This document shows positions 11,801-23,947 of a stretch of 64,000 nt of DNA, one piece after another. How positions within the stretch are numbered: position 1 is the stretch's first letter; every line of letters starts with the position of its first letter. The notes under the pieces are model-generated. The model did no database searches. It was not told where the DNA came from and worked only from the letters and a program-made list of their open reading frames with translations. Made by a program: the position numbers and the translations under genes. The stretch covers positions 15,560,802-15,624,801 of the forward strand of contig NC_045145.1 of the NCBI RefSeq assembly GCF_008831285.2. The letters are read 5' to 3'. The DNA comes from Nymphaea colorata (taxonomy: Eukaryota > Streptophyta > Magnoliopsida > Nymphaeales > Nymphaeaceae).

Positions 11801-14756
11801 TGCATCATTTTGTTTCCATCTTGGATGTAATCATGCAGACCAATCAGGTAGCTCTATCAAATAACGACCCTTTAGTGGAATGCTAATATTTACCATCAAT
11901 CTTGTACTTGGTAGTAAAAATACAGAGAAATGACTTACATTCGTTAGGAAGCATGGGTGGTGACTTATAGTGAAATATAAATAACAATCGTAACAACAAG
12001 CATGTCAGTCTGGACTACTTTTGTGCCAAAAGGCCCATTTTTGTGTGCCCACTTCATTGTTGTTAGAGACCTAATACGGTGGAACCGGCCATGAACTGGT
12101 GATTTCTCAACAACGACAATAAGATTAGGCCAATGACCTTTTACACTGCTAAGCTTCTGCTCAATCCTTCGCCTTCCGAGGAACAGAGCGCTTGACTAGT
12201 ATCAATTTCGATGTGTAAGTGGACATTGCAGTAATTCCAGGAGGAAACAAACTGTAAGTGGTTGCTGGATTGTTGTTCGTTTATTGTTGCTCTTTCCATT
12301 GTATCTTTGGTTTCATTTTGTTGTGCATGTTAAAAGTTACTATATGAACTATATGATATTCTTTTTCTATGCTGCATTCCCCTTCATCTGGCCTCTTGCT
12401 CTAAATTGTCACGCTTTTGACATTTTGATTCACGAAAATATTTGTCTGTAATACTATGACTGCGGGAAGTCTATGAGGTTAATTTCTTGTTCCATATTTA
12501 GTCGATGTCTACTGGATCGGTAGCAAAAATTTTCAGCAATTTTTATGCCTTTTTTTTGTAAGCAAGGCACTTGGTGAGGTTATTCATTTAAATTTTATGG
12601 TGTTGGATGTTGTCACATTTTTTTGTTCCTCATTTAATAATTTCTGGCAGCTAAAGTCTCACTTTTATCAATCTCGAAAGTTGTTGATTCACCTACCAAA
12701 GAAAATGTAGGACGCGTCATTGGTGTCCTGCCTATAAGTCCAAGTAGAACCAAGTATATCATGTGTTCCCCTTTAGAAGCTTTAGTCATAATAAAGCCAT
12801 CTGCCATAAGTTTGATGTGTACATTTTGTTCAGTATCTAAGAGTGCCATGTACCTGGACCATTAAGTTTGTGTTTATTTTGCTGATTCTATAAATATGGT
12901 GACACGAAGATGTTCTCTGCTTGCCGTTTATAACCTTTTCCTGGTGATAGTCTCATTAGTGCTTAACAATGTTTGGGGTAATAACTCTAAGCAGGACAGA
13001 CATTTGTGCCTTCAAAGCGGCCCATGAAAGGCAGAGGAAGGGAAGCACTTCAGTTTGGTGTTCCTATTATCGATGGACCTCCGGAAGACGATAAAGGAAC
13101 TGGGACATCAAAAGGTAAGATCTTGCTCAACAACAATTAGTTAAGGTGGCATATTTTTTTTTACGAACCTTTTTTGTCACTTCAGATCGCAAGGTTGAGC
13201 AAATGCCCAGTGCACTGCAAGATATTGCTGATCGATTAATCCAATCGCAAGTGATGAATGTAAAACCAGATTCTTGTATCATCGACTTCTTCAATGAGGT
13301 AGTACTTCTTATAGCCTTACATTTGAATACATGCAAAAGTTTATAACCTTTGGATACTTGATTTGTAGGGGGACCATTCTCAGCCCCACATGTGCCCTCC
13401 ATGGTTTGTACGACCATTCTGTGGACTGGTCCTGACAAAATGCATTATGGTTTTTGGTAGGGTGATAAATATAGATCACCCTGGAGATTACAGGGGCTCT
13501 CTGAGGCTTTCTTTATCGGCAGGGTAAGTAGTGATTTTGTTTCCTTTCTGCAAGTACTCCATTGTTGGTTTTATCTGCTCTCCATGCTTCTCCTTAGATC
13601 CCATGAAGCTGCATCCATCACTCAAAGCCGTTACCTACCCTTTTCTAAGAAAAAGGTTGAAACCAATGTGCTTGATACCTTTATCCGCATATATTTAATC
13701 CAGTAGTCAGACACATTTCTTCTTCTGCAAATTAGATAAATAATGATGCAAATGGCAATTGGAGATTCCAGCTTCATTGCAGGTAATCATCCCAGTACTT
13801 GATTAAACTGGTGATCTGACTGGCTTCTCTAGCTAATCTTTTGTTCTCGATTATAATTTTCCTTAGCAGCCTGTTTCATAATTTAGATGGATAGAAAGTG
13901 CGAAGAGACTTCATGGTTCGGAGAGATAAGGAATCCACGCATGTGTCACATTGACCGAGTGTTGATTGGGAGTTGCTGGTATGTGTTGCTAATATGAGGG
14001 TCCTCGTACAGGTCTCTACTAGTTATGAAAGGAAAGAGTGCGGATTTTGCCAAACATGCAATCCCTTCCATCCGGAAGCAGCGGATCATTGTGACCTTTA
14101 CCAAGTCACAGCCAAAAAGATTGCTATCAAACGACGGGATGCGCATTCAGTCATCTGTGCCACCTGCACCATGGGTGCCAACCCCACGGCTGCCAAACAT
14201 GATTCGTCATCCAAACCCTAAGCACTACAATGCCGTTCCCTCAACCGGCGTCCTGCCCGTGCCACCGGCCCGTCCGCAACATCTGCCTGCAAGTGACATG
14301 CAGCCAATCTTTGTAGGTGCATCTGTTGCACCAGCAGTTGCTTATCCACCACCTCCCGTGGCAATGCCTGTGGCGACTACCGGATGGTCCTCAGTCACAA
14401 GGCCGCCACCACCCAGGATGCTGGTTCCCGGGACCGGAGTTTTCCTTCCTCCAGCTGGACCTGGCCACTCTTCATCGCAGCAGCAGGGTGGTGCAGCCTC
14501 AGGTGAATCAAGTTCTCTGGCAGAGCCTGCTTGCGAGAACCAACCACAGAACGGGCAGCTACCCGAAAGAAATAACGACAAATTGAATACAAACCTACCA
14601 GAGAAGGTGGAGCCTAAAGGTGACGGACTCACCGGAAAAGGGTCGAAGCAGGAGAGTGAAGAAAATATGGCTTGTGTTGGCAAGGCAGAAGGCAAAGAGG
14701 AACAGAGCGTCGGCAAAAAGAAGCAGGGTGGCAAGACAAGCGGGCAAGCCAAATAG
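5505..14756 (+). CDS. ALKBH10: ALKBH10-type 2-oxoglutarate/Fe(II) RNA demethylase, seven exons
   Basis: Exons: 5505-6216, 10375-10496, 10657-10774, 12995-13114, 13186-13298, 13369-13523, 14012-14756. They join in phase with GT-AG borders to 694 residues. The family (Arabidopsis ALKBH10B) removes N6-methyladenosine from mRNA; that function is from family knowledge. The N-terminal block (about 1-110) has the conserved [20 protein letters not shown], followed by an acidic Ser-rich linker to about 275. The oxygenase core spans about 280-480: [21 protein letters not shown] ending at His402, a distal His462 in AKHAIPS, and Arg468/Arg471 in the expected 2OG-binding stretch. The tail (about 490-694) is Pro-rich then Lys/Glu-rich, as in plant members. 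Position +2 after His402 is Cys rather than Asp or Glu (see findings). Intron 1 is 4.2 kb and carries a transposon. ALKBH10A and ALKBH10B cannot be separated here. Confidence 0.9.
8799..8893. repeat. Compound microsatellite (TC)n-(TA)n-(CA)n in ALKBH10 intron 1
   Basis: A (TC) run from about 8799 passes without interruption into a (TA) run (about 8825-8860) and then a (CA) run ending near 8893. It lies in intron 1. A separate (CA)n tract sits at about 8104-8126 in the same intron. Such tracts are length-polymorphic and produce spurious Ser-Leu, Tyr-Ile and Thr-His reading frames. Confidence 0.95.
9253..10061. mobile_element. Non-autonomous hAT-like DNA transposon in ALKBH10 intron 1, about 809 bp
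   Basis: The left end TTATGTCACATAGGTACG and the inverted right end CTATGTAACATGGGTACG match at 15 of 18 bases. The flanks are near-identical 8-mers, CTGGACAC (9245-9252) and TTGGACAC (10062-10069), fitting a hAT target-site duplication with one change. Near each end the interior carries further GTACCCGTACC-type words in opposite orientation, so the element has extended sub-terminal inverted repeats. The only longish frame inside (9770-10093, minus, running past the end) shows no transposase motif. It lies in the sense intron of a gene whose exons appear intact. Confidence 0.65.
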
Positions 14757-15540
14757 ACGGGCAACACACACATTCGCCATACATTCTTTTTACTTTCTAA
14801 CACGTGCTTTGCGGACAACTGCAATCTACAGAGCTAGGGGGAGCAAGAAACCAGGTGTCAAGAGCGGCAGAGTGGATGGTGCGCTTGAGCTATCGGCTCC
14901 CTTTTTATCTCCGTCTCACTCTTTATCATTTATGTGACTTCTGCCTTTTGTTTTGCATTCGTTTCCGTTACACGGGGAGAGGGAAACCAGGACTACCTAA
15001 TTTCTTGCTTAATTTAGAGGAAGAATGAAGCCTTCCGATTTTGACTGTTTTCCACGTCTTCTCTCCTCTAATCGGTGCATTAATTTACGTGATCCCTTGA
15101 TTTACAACAATACATGGCTTGTGATGGGTTTTCCTTCTCCGCCGCACCCGGAAAAGCTGGTTTGCTAATTAGTAATTTAGTGCGGACTTCTGCCGGTAAA
15201 TAGAACTGGCTATGTAGATGGTAGTAGGAGTTGTAAAAGAATGGGCTCAGTCCTAGCCAAGAGGGATGGTCTACATATTCTTTCTACTTTCCAAAACAGT
15301 TGGTTCTATTTCTTGTCGTCTGAACGAAAACCAACGCCCCAAAGGCCTTTCAGATGCTACATATGACGATCCTTTCTCCAGTAGCATATTTTCAAGATAG
15401 CCGCTTACCATTTATAGTTCCACAAATCAGCCCACCTCGGCTTGATATGCATTTATCCTTCCATGTAACCGCCATTTAATAACCCAAGTCACTCACTAAG
15501 TAGTGATATCACGAAAAAATAAATAAAAGAAATAAACTCT
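14757..15540 (+). other. 3' UTR and downstream flank of the ALKBH10-type gene
   Basis: After the TAG at 14754-14756 the sequence stays moderately GC-rich to about 15060 and then becomes typical spacer. No close canonical AATAAA is evident in the first 500 bases. A clustered AATAAATAAAAG lies near 15518-15530, and plant genes often use degenerate signals earlier, so the cleavage site is not resolved. Confidence 0.4.
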
Positions 15541-18500
15541 CAGTTATGGGATAAGCATGCCTCTCTCCTCTGCGATCCAGTGTTTACTTCTTGGATGGTG
15601 TTCGATCGGTAGAGTCGGGAAACAAGCGAACTGAGCTGAACACATGTTGAAAACTTCGAGCACAGTCCATGAACTTACTACAGCAGCTCAAACTCAGCTC
15701 ATGTTCATCACAGGACCAACCTGAGTCTGTTCAATATGTCTTGTGAACTGTTTCATTGAGGTAACAAGCTGAGCTTTAACTCGATTCAGGCTCGAGTTTG
15801 AGGTTGCGAGTGCACTTTGAGTGATAAAAAAAAAGCATTATCGCTACAATTAAATGCTGAAAACGTGAGTTGATTTTTGCTCATGAATTATGTGAATCAG
15901 CCATAAATTTAAAACCATATCAATATGACGTAAATTAACTTGATAAACTAAAGAGAGAGAGAGTGTATATATATATATATAAGTGTACAGTATGTAAGAA
16001 TGAGCTATACACATACAATTCAAGCGACTCATTTGACTAACAAACTTAATCATACCAAACTTGAATCAGCACAACGTATTCATGCTCAACAAATTAGTCG
16101 TATAGCCAACCAGCTCATGCTTATCACATTAACTTGTTGAACCGATTTCAGTCAAGTTAAACGTATGGTTTCAGATCGTTTACAGGTACTCGACTGGCTT
16201 GTTCCAACGAAAAGATCTTCTGGATAAAGCAGGAAATTATAGTCACTGCCATCGTTGCTAAGAAGAAGCATCCATAGTTGGTCCATTCACGTTTACAAAT
16301 TAACCATGCACTTTCTCCTGTGGGAGAAAACGGAATGGTCGTTACAACTCTGTTAACTTGCATCAAGAGTTTCAGGACGAAGGCTTCTAACGACTATGAT
16401 GAGTCCCAAGGATTTTCCGATTGAACACGGGCTTGGGTGGAAAGGAAAAGGCAGTAAAGAATAATGAATAAATAATAAAAAAAATGGTGGCCAGCCAGTC
16501 TACCATTATCGGCTTCAATAATTAATTCAGTTTGAATAACGGTCACTTCCTTATCAAAAATTGTGTTTCGAATATAAAGGACTGTATTTTAAAGTCTACG
16601 CAGGGTCCAACGAATCAGCCATGCACAGATTCTTCTTAGACGGCCATCAAACTATCATGACCTTCACTAAAGTCTAGAGAGGAAGAGGACCTAGGCTCCT
16701 TGCCTAGTTCTGCAAAGTTCACATTGTAGGAATCCAGTGCAGAAGCCATTAAATTCCATAGATGTTAGCTCCTAGGCCTGGTTCGATCCGGTATTGGTAG
16801 AAGGGCATGGGATTGGAGGTGGGTTCAGCAGGAGTAGAGGAACTGTGGGGGCTGCTGCCATCACTTGCCTTCCGATTTTAACTGACTAATTAAATAGCTT
16901 GCTGTTGAAAGAGCCAGCCTAGGGATATGGGTTCAACGAGCGAATGTTTGCATCCATGATCTTACCTGGTTGCGACCGGCCTACTTAGTCCCTTCAAAGG
17001 TGGACCATTCGACACATGAGTATTTTGATGCTGAATGACCCGGATCATTACTAGCTTGACTGTTCTTATGTCATTACGTTTTAGGTGTCTTTGTGTTATT
17101 GGTTTTTAATTAGGGTTGCCAAAGTTGTTAGTTGTCTTGATTCCTAGCTTTTTTTTTTAAGAAAATAACCTAAGCTGCTAAGAGGCAGATTAAGATCCAT
17201 CGGACAAGGACTCGAGCCCAGTAGGAGAGTGGGCTCGGTCATTTCATGCTGTCAACTGGACTTACCAGAGCTGATCAAGAATTGGCATGTCTAGGATATG
17301 GCTTTTGATGTAGTGTGCTTTTAACCCAAGTCATATATGGCCTTAACTCTATTTTTAACACTGGATTATGCTCTCGACTGGACTTAACAGAGCTGATCAA
17401 GACTTGGCTTGTCTAGAATATGGCTTATATATGGCCTTCATTCTTACTTTTAAGACTAGAATGGCAAGATTGATTCAAGTCATCCAAATGGTACTTAAAT
17501 TGTTTACAAGATGGATCAATGTGGGATAAATATGTGAGAGAGAGGGAGAGAGAGAGAGAGAGAGAGAGAGGTGTAAATGAAACTTTTAGGATTCATGTGA
17601 TCTTCATTGGGCAAGTACCGGCTGCTTCCCCACCTTGTTGCACGCCATTAAAGAGTTTGTTGCTGAAGTCCACTAGGTCCTTACGAAGTTTCTACCTTTT
17701 GCTTGGTCAACGTTAGGGCCCTAGGCATTAGGCTCTCCCATCCACATCTCATTTATGGGGTAGAAGATAAAAGAAGAAAAAGAGGTACCATTCAACAACG
17801 GAAATTACAGCAACATGGCCTCTTCTTCGTCCCAGCCACAACGCAGTCCTAGGCCGCTAGCTACTTCCTTGTGAACAAAATTTATTGTGGCCTTTGAAGA
17901 TCTGCTCACCGTTTTCTTTAATTTGCTTTCAATGTGTGTCTTGCAGAAAGCTTCCGCCTGCCGGCCCACTGAAAAAAAAACTTTCCAGAAATGAGGCGTC
18001 GGCAGTCTACCAAGGTATTCAATCTAAAGTGACTAATGGTGTGTGATATTGAGTTTCTTTGCTTTTCTTTTGGTGCCAATTACAAAAGAATAAGGGAGCT
18101 GCTATTTGAAATCATTGACCTGGCTGACGATCGACGAACCCTCTTTAATTAAAACAAGAAATTTTAAATAATGTTTAATTTTCTACCATAGAATCCCAAG
18201 AGATATGATCTTTTATAGTTTAGAGTTGTTTACAAAAACCAATCGATGTGAACCGATTGTTCCATGAAGCGATTCCGTGCTGATCAATACGTTAATTCGA
18301 TCAACTCAAGTTTGGCAGCAGATTTAAGTTTGTGGAGGCCAATTACTTGTCAGTACAGATTCATGTGACTGGAGGACTACTTTTAAAACCAAACTATTTG
18401 CCAACCCTTTTCCTTTTTTTGAAAAGTTACGTTTTGACATGACCAATATTTGTAACACTTTGTTCAGATTCAGATTTCACATTCATTGATAATTCTCGTA

Positions 18501-19111
18501 TTTTGAAAGAGTATCATCACGATCACAGTTCCTTCACGATTTTAGCCGTTTTGCCCAGAGTTTATAAACATCCCGATTAACCTTTGGAAGCAAGAAAGAG
18601 GAAGCCAAAGGCTAAAAGAAATCCGCACGCTGAGAGCAGCAAAATGAGCCCTGATGGATATATCACCTTACTGCATGGGTGCTTCTTAATTATAAAGAAG
18701 AGAGAAAAGAAGAAACGTATTTGAATTTATACGTCAAGCTGCCAGGATGGAGCATGAATCGATTAGCAGATAACGTTTCATGAGATTTCAGCTCCATTTT
18801 TTCTGCTTAATTTCTTCCACAATTTTTCAAATGAATGGAGACGATTCCCTGCCAAAATCCCAAGTCATCAGTTATTTGCTTTCCAAAGCGTTACATATAG
18901 TGTGTTCCCTTGACTTGTAGCTATAACGTCGATGGAAATTCCCAATGCCAAACTACAGTACTGAACTCATCAGAACACTTCCGTGGGCATCTCTCCATGC
19001 TCCACGTCGTCTTGCTCCTCCTTCCATGCCTGCTTTCGAAGTTTTACGATAGCCGCTTAGTGTGTGGTAAGCTACTGATCAAAAATCAATGTGGGGTTTA
19101 AGCCAAGAAAA
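15541..19111. other. Spacer between convergent ALKBH10-type and KANADI genes
   Basis: I find no supportable gene in this 3.6 kb. It contains a (GA)n tract at about 17531-17570, a short (GA)n-(TA)n tract at about 15952-15981, and an imperfect tandem duplication at 17246-17462 listed separately. The 3' UTR of the KANADI transcript, running leftward from 19111, must end somewhere here. Confidence 0.5.
17246..17462. repeat. Imperfect tandem duplication, period about 122 bp
   Basis: The segment beginning ATGCTGTCAACTGGACTTA at 17246 recurs as ATGCTCTCGACTGGACTTA at 17368. Both copies continue with similar CAGAGCTGATCAAGA, TTGGC..TGTCTAG and ATATATGGCCTT words. The second copy lacks about 27 bases of the first, around 17306-17333. 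It is non-coding. Confidence 0.75.
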
Positions 19112-20049
19112 TCAATCGCCACAGTTGCTCTGCCAGCCAGGTCTTCCTAGTGTAAACTCCAAACTTGGGTTCTTAAGGTTTAGAAGAGGCTCAGGTGAGT
19201 CTTTGAGAATCTCACTTCTCTCCTGCAACAGTAGATCAATAAAATTTGTGTTAAGCAACCATGCGCATGCACGCGCGTGCATGCATGCACACAAAGCTGA
19301 CACACGCAGAGACGTCGACAGAGAGATGATGAATGGGTGAAAGAGTCAGACTGTCGAAGAATATGGAGAATTGGTGAAACAGGGAGAACTATGTGATATA
19401 TGTGGTAAACTGACACGACGGGGAAACTGGGTTACCTCGGGCGGCAGAACAGATCTTTCCTCATGAGCTGATGCACTTGTAGGCTCTTCTGCATCCCTGG
19501 AACTACTCTGCAACCATGCTCCCCCACTAATGGCAGATCAATGGAAAATAATAGATTTTTTAGTTTAAAGTACAAACCAAACTTACAGTTAAGGATTGAA
19601 AATAGAAGCAGATAGCCTTTCGAAGCGTACGTATAGTGCATTTTCAAGAGAAAGAAAGAGAGAGAGAGAGTCGTTCAGCATATACTGGCTTGTCAAACGT
19701 ATCCCTCGTTTGCTAAAAGTATACAAAACAGACCACATATCTATATTCTTTTAGGAGTTCTTCTTTTCTCAGCTACGATGATCACTGATTCAGTTCCAAG
19801 ACTTGTTCTTATTTCTTCTCTTTTTGAAGTCATCATCATACTATCCGGGGCTTCACATTCATGGATGGCTGAGTCCTTCTCGGTGAGATAGTCGATCAAA
19901 GGATCTGCTTTTCGCCATGTGCAGGAGATGTCATAGCGGCAGATGATAAAGAAAACAAACATGAACTTAAGTTGTCATTTTTTTAGCTCTTGCGCTTATT
20001 AAACATCTATCATGAATGGCCTAGGCATGATAGTGATGCATGCGCTCGT

Positions 20050-20115
<66 letters not shown>

Positions 20116-23100
20116 ATGCCCTTCAAAGCAATGGCATTCTCCAACTAAAACTCATAGACATTTTCGATTTACAATGTTATTTTCACATTCAACCTAGAAA
20201 TCTAAGATACATTTTATTCTCTTCAAGCATCAATGCAAATGACTTGCTTTACATTAAAAAATAGGAAATGTACTTTTTGGACTGCCACTACTTGTAAGGT
20301 TATTTTGGCGCCTTTCGTCATTCATTTGAACCAGCCGAGACTAAGACAACAGGTTGTATATATATATATATGGGTTATATGCATTATGCACAAAGATTCG
20401 GAAGTCTGAGGCGAAACCGTACGTGCATCTTGTCTTTAAAATGCACCACTTTTAGGACAAGTTCAAAGAGTTCAGTACAAACTCTACCAATGAAGCGCAC
20501 TTCTGAAGATACATATATAGGACGACGATATCGGGGTGAGGTTGAAAATACATAGACAGATGTTCGTTACGAGAATGACATTGAAGAAGAAGCTCGTCAG
20601 ATTTTCTCATTAGAGAACAAAAAACTAAGGCATACATCTATACTATGGGCTATGACAAATTACTGTTCCAAATGCTACCCCATGAATTCCAATTATCCGT
20701 TTCTCTGACTACCCAATCCCGATTCTAGCAAATCCACAGCATTCTTTTGGTCTCCTAGAGCATACGAGAAGCTCGCAATCTCTCAGCAAAGATTCTAACA
20801 GATGCAGACGCAAAGAAATAGTCTTTGACACCTTTTCTTTCTTTGTGCCGTAGCAGAAAAGGCTCTTCTCTGTGTGCTCCTTTAGCTAATCTGTGTTGCT
20901 CTATCTGAAGGCCTTCATTTTCTTTTCATGTATGTGTCTTTCTGTGAGCACGAGTGCTCGTGTGCAAGTATGTTGCAGCATGTTCTGTTTCACGTACATG
21001 CCAATATTACTAATTGGTATTCTGAAGTTCCAAGTTTTGTTTGCATCCTCATACAGAATATGTTTAGCAAATGCTTCAACCATCGTGTGCACATGCACGT
21101 CTAAAACCAACTTTGATACTTCAATAGAGGGCACGCCCTAAAGAATAGCTCCAAGGGCAGCTCAGAGAGAAGACAACTACTATACACTGTCGTAATGCAC
21201 AGGAAACAGTAAACTGTACGTAGTATTCCTTCCTTTCCATGTAAACAGAAATGTATGCAGCAGCATAACAGAAATCACAGAAACCCTAGTTTTGGAGGAC
21301 TACCCATTTTCTAAATCGACAATCATATGTTATGGACTCTATAACGGAATGTGAATCATAAAGTGTATAACGAATAAAAAATGGCAGAAAGAGATGAAAA
21401 ATGAAAATGTCAGGCTGTTGAGTTCTTTCTTTTTCACTTTTTGACAGAAATAAAAATAGCAAATTAAAGTTCTGTTCTTTTCTTTTTCTACATATTGTGA
21501 ATATTAGTCTTCTACTGGAGCAGACAACTAAAAGGAAAGAAGACACAAAAAGAAAAAACGATTAAGGGGATTAAGTTTATAGTTGCACGCTTTAGAGTAT
21601 AATCTAAAGACTAAACTCCGTTTAGAAAGCCAAACGATGGACAAAGAAGCAAAAGGCAAATGCTTGAAAAAGGAGCATGAGAAAGAGGACGTGGTTGGGA
21701 TCCTGTAAACCTCCCCATGCAAAAAAGCAGATTCAGGAAAAGAAAGAAGATCAGGAGAAATAAAAGAAGATGGCAGTAGCCAGTAGCCATGAGGAAAAGA
21801 AGAATGTGGCACGTGCGGCTGAGGTTTATGAAGGAACAGGAGAGAGAGAGAGAGAGAAAGATATGGACAGAGAGAGAAGGATATTAGTTTGAGCTTTTAA
21901 CTTTGGTGCTTACCTTGAAGAATTGGTCCACAACGTCGAGGAGTAATCCATGTCCTGCGGAGGATGAAGTCTGCTGTTATTATTGTTCTGGTTTCGCGCG
22001 GAGGGCACGTCGGACGTGAGTTTGTCGGCGAATCTCCTCAAGTGCAGGTCGTTTCCCGGCTGATTTCGCGGTAGGAGCTCGTCCTCTCCGGCCGACCCAC
22101 TATCGAACCCGTCTGACTGGCCTGAGAAACCAAACCCCCCCGCGAGTTCAGCGTCAGCACAGTTTCCACCAAAAACCAGAGGGTAAGCGTGTTTTTAGGG
22201 GGGGGAGGGGAGAGAGAAGATCGGGCTCAAAGTCACAGATAAAGGTGAAGGGCTGAGAATACGAAATACCTGAGGAAGCTGCAGGCTTGTCAGTGGTCTT
22301 AACAGTCCGATACATCTGCAAGAGAAAGAAAGAAAAGGGTAAAAAGGGAAGGTTGGAGAGGGAGAGAGAGAGTAAAAGCCTAGTTTGTGAAATCCTTCTT
22401 TTATCTCGGTTTGGGGTTCTCCAGTAGTTCTGTTAGAAAGCCCTGGCAGCCATTGACTAGACATGTGGTCTTGTTTGGTAGAATTAGTAATGACTGTATT
22501 ATTGTGAAATGATGGCTTCTTCTCCTTTCTATCATGCCTATAGCGTAGAACCTGCTGCATTCTCTCTCTTTCTCTCTCCCTCGCTCGCTCTCTCTGCGAA
22601 GAAGAAAGAAGTGTAGCTGTCTCTTGGTCTCAGAAAACCAGACTGATGGATTCATTCATTCATTCATTCATTCACTACAACTCTATCCATCGGCAACTGT
22701 GTCAAACAGTACGACAATGAAGCGCAACCAACAAAGGAAAAAACATAAACAAATAGAAGGATGTTAATCTTTCTCTTTGTTTTTCTTGTATATTTTTGAC
22801 TTTATCTGGAAATAAAAAGATTTTTTGGTTGGTTTACCTGAAGATGACTCTTTACATGTGCGAGTGTCAGATCTTTGACATCCATGAGCTCAAGAACAGA
22901 TTTTGGAGTAGCTCCTTCAAGCAGAAAACCAACACAGACTTTATGAATGACCAAACTAATCGAAAGTCCGATCTTATGAATTTATGACAAAAACAATGGC
23001 AATTGATGGACTCAAGGAGGGGAGGATAAAAGTATCGTCTTACTCTCATGGCCGCCAAGGAGCTCTACGGCATGAACAAAACGAGCGTGAAGGGTGCTGG

Positions 23101-23947
23101 TCCAACGCATTCTTGGTGCCCTCATGCTCCTCTTTGTGGGGAGCTTCGACATGAATCTTGACCTCATCATCACACCGTGAGAAGCATCTGATAGTCCACC
23201 AAAATGCTGCTGATGTGATTTCAGCAATTCCGGCGATGCAAATGTGCCGCCGAACCTGCCGGCAGCCGCAAACCGATAGGCCGCCGCATCGGCCCCAATC
23301 GGAGATGAAGAAGCGGTTGGGCTAGACTGCAAAATTGTCATGTGGTCTGGGCCGCTGCCTCCTAAAAGAGGGGTACTAGAAGCTGAGCAATGTGTTGAAG
23401 AAGCGGTTCCAGCGGATGTTGGGTAAGCAAAATGAAAGAGGCCCATCTTGGTATCTTTGTCACCGAAGGACCTGCCGTGAATTGCCGGATGGTCGCCTGC
23501 GATGAACGGAAACAGGCGGTTTTGATATACGGGAATCCCCTTGATCGGCCGCAGACCTTCAGATACATCCAGGAAAGACACTCCTTCGTTGATGTGGCTC
23601 ATCCTGCTTCCTCCATTAAGATCGTGGCTTGGGCTGTTGTATTGATAGAAGTGAGGGTGATGGCTACCTTGCCGGAAAGCTGCGTCACTCCGAGCTTGAT
23701 CCTCGCTCCTCACCAAGAAGGTGCAGCCAGGGTTCGCCAAAGACAGTTCGGTGTAGGCCTGGTGGCCGGGCTTCCTGCCGGTAGAGCTATCGGAGTTCGT
23801 CTTGAGAGCCCGCCGCCAAAGCTCGAAGCTGCCATCATAATCACCGCCACCTCCGCGAGATGCCACTGGAGTCCTGTCCGGCGGGCTGATGTGCAATGAT
23901 AGATCAGGCACTGCGGGGGCCTCCATGAAAACCCCTTGATGGGGCAT
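19112..23947 (-). CDS. KAN2: KANADI transcription factor (GARP/MYB-like), KAN2/KAN3 type, six exons
   Basis: Exons in order of translation: 23947-23044, 22914-22838, 22315-22270, 22121-21914, 19526-19436, 19222-19112. They join in phase to 478 residues. KANADI proteins are nuclear repressors that specify abaxial identity of leaves and carpels (family knowledge). Visible: an EAR-like LSLHI at 16-20 in PDLSLHISPP; FELWRRAL at 41-48; LRPIKGIPV at 132-140; the GARP DNA-binding domain at about 272-333 (KRSMRAPRMRW, then ATPKSVLELMDVKDLTLAHV, then MYRTVKTTDKPAASSGQSD); and a C-terminal SLEFTLGRPGW at 462-472. The GARP domain is split by two introns, as in relatives. FWRRAL-like and LRPIKGIP-like blocks point to the KAN2/KAN3 branch. 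The protein ends CGD soon after the LEFTLGR motif, without the LTLLKC tail I recall in some relatives. Intron 4 is 2.4 kb. The first ATG is chosen because PDLSLHIS follows close behind, as in the family. Confidence 0.92.
20051..20112. repeat. (TA)n microsatellite in KANADI intron 4, about 62 bp
   Basis: An uninterrupted TA run in the 2.4 kb intron 4. It is self-complementary, can form a hairpin, and is probably length-variable. Confidence 0.95.
22649..22673. repeat. (ATTC)n microsatellite in KANADI intron 2
   Basis: About six copies of ATTC lie between KANADI exons 2 and 3, next to a CT-rich stretch. It is intronic and simple. Confidence 0.9.

Noticed and set aside
14342-14824. 160-codon minus-strand frame opposite the last demethylase exon
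   Set aside because: It is the antisense shadow of the Pro-rich and Lys/Glu-rich coding tail.
23432-23899. 155-codon plus-strand frame opposite KANADI exon 1
   Set aside because: It is an antisense shadow of the GC-rich KANADI first exon, which is supported by family motifs on the minus strand.
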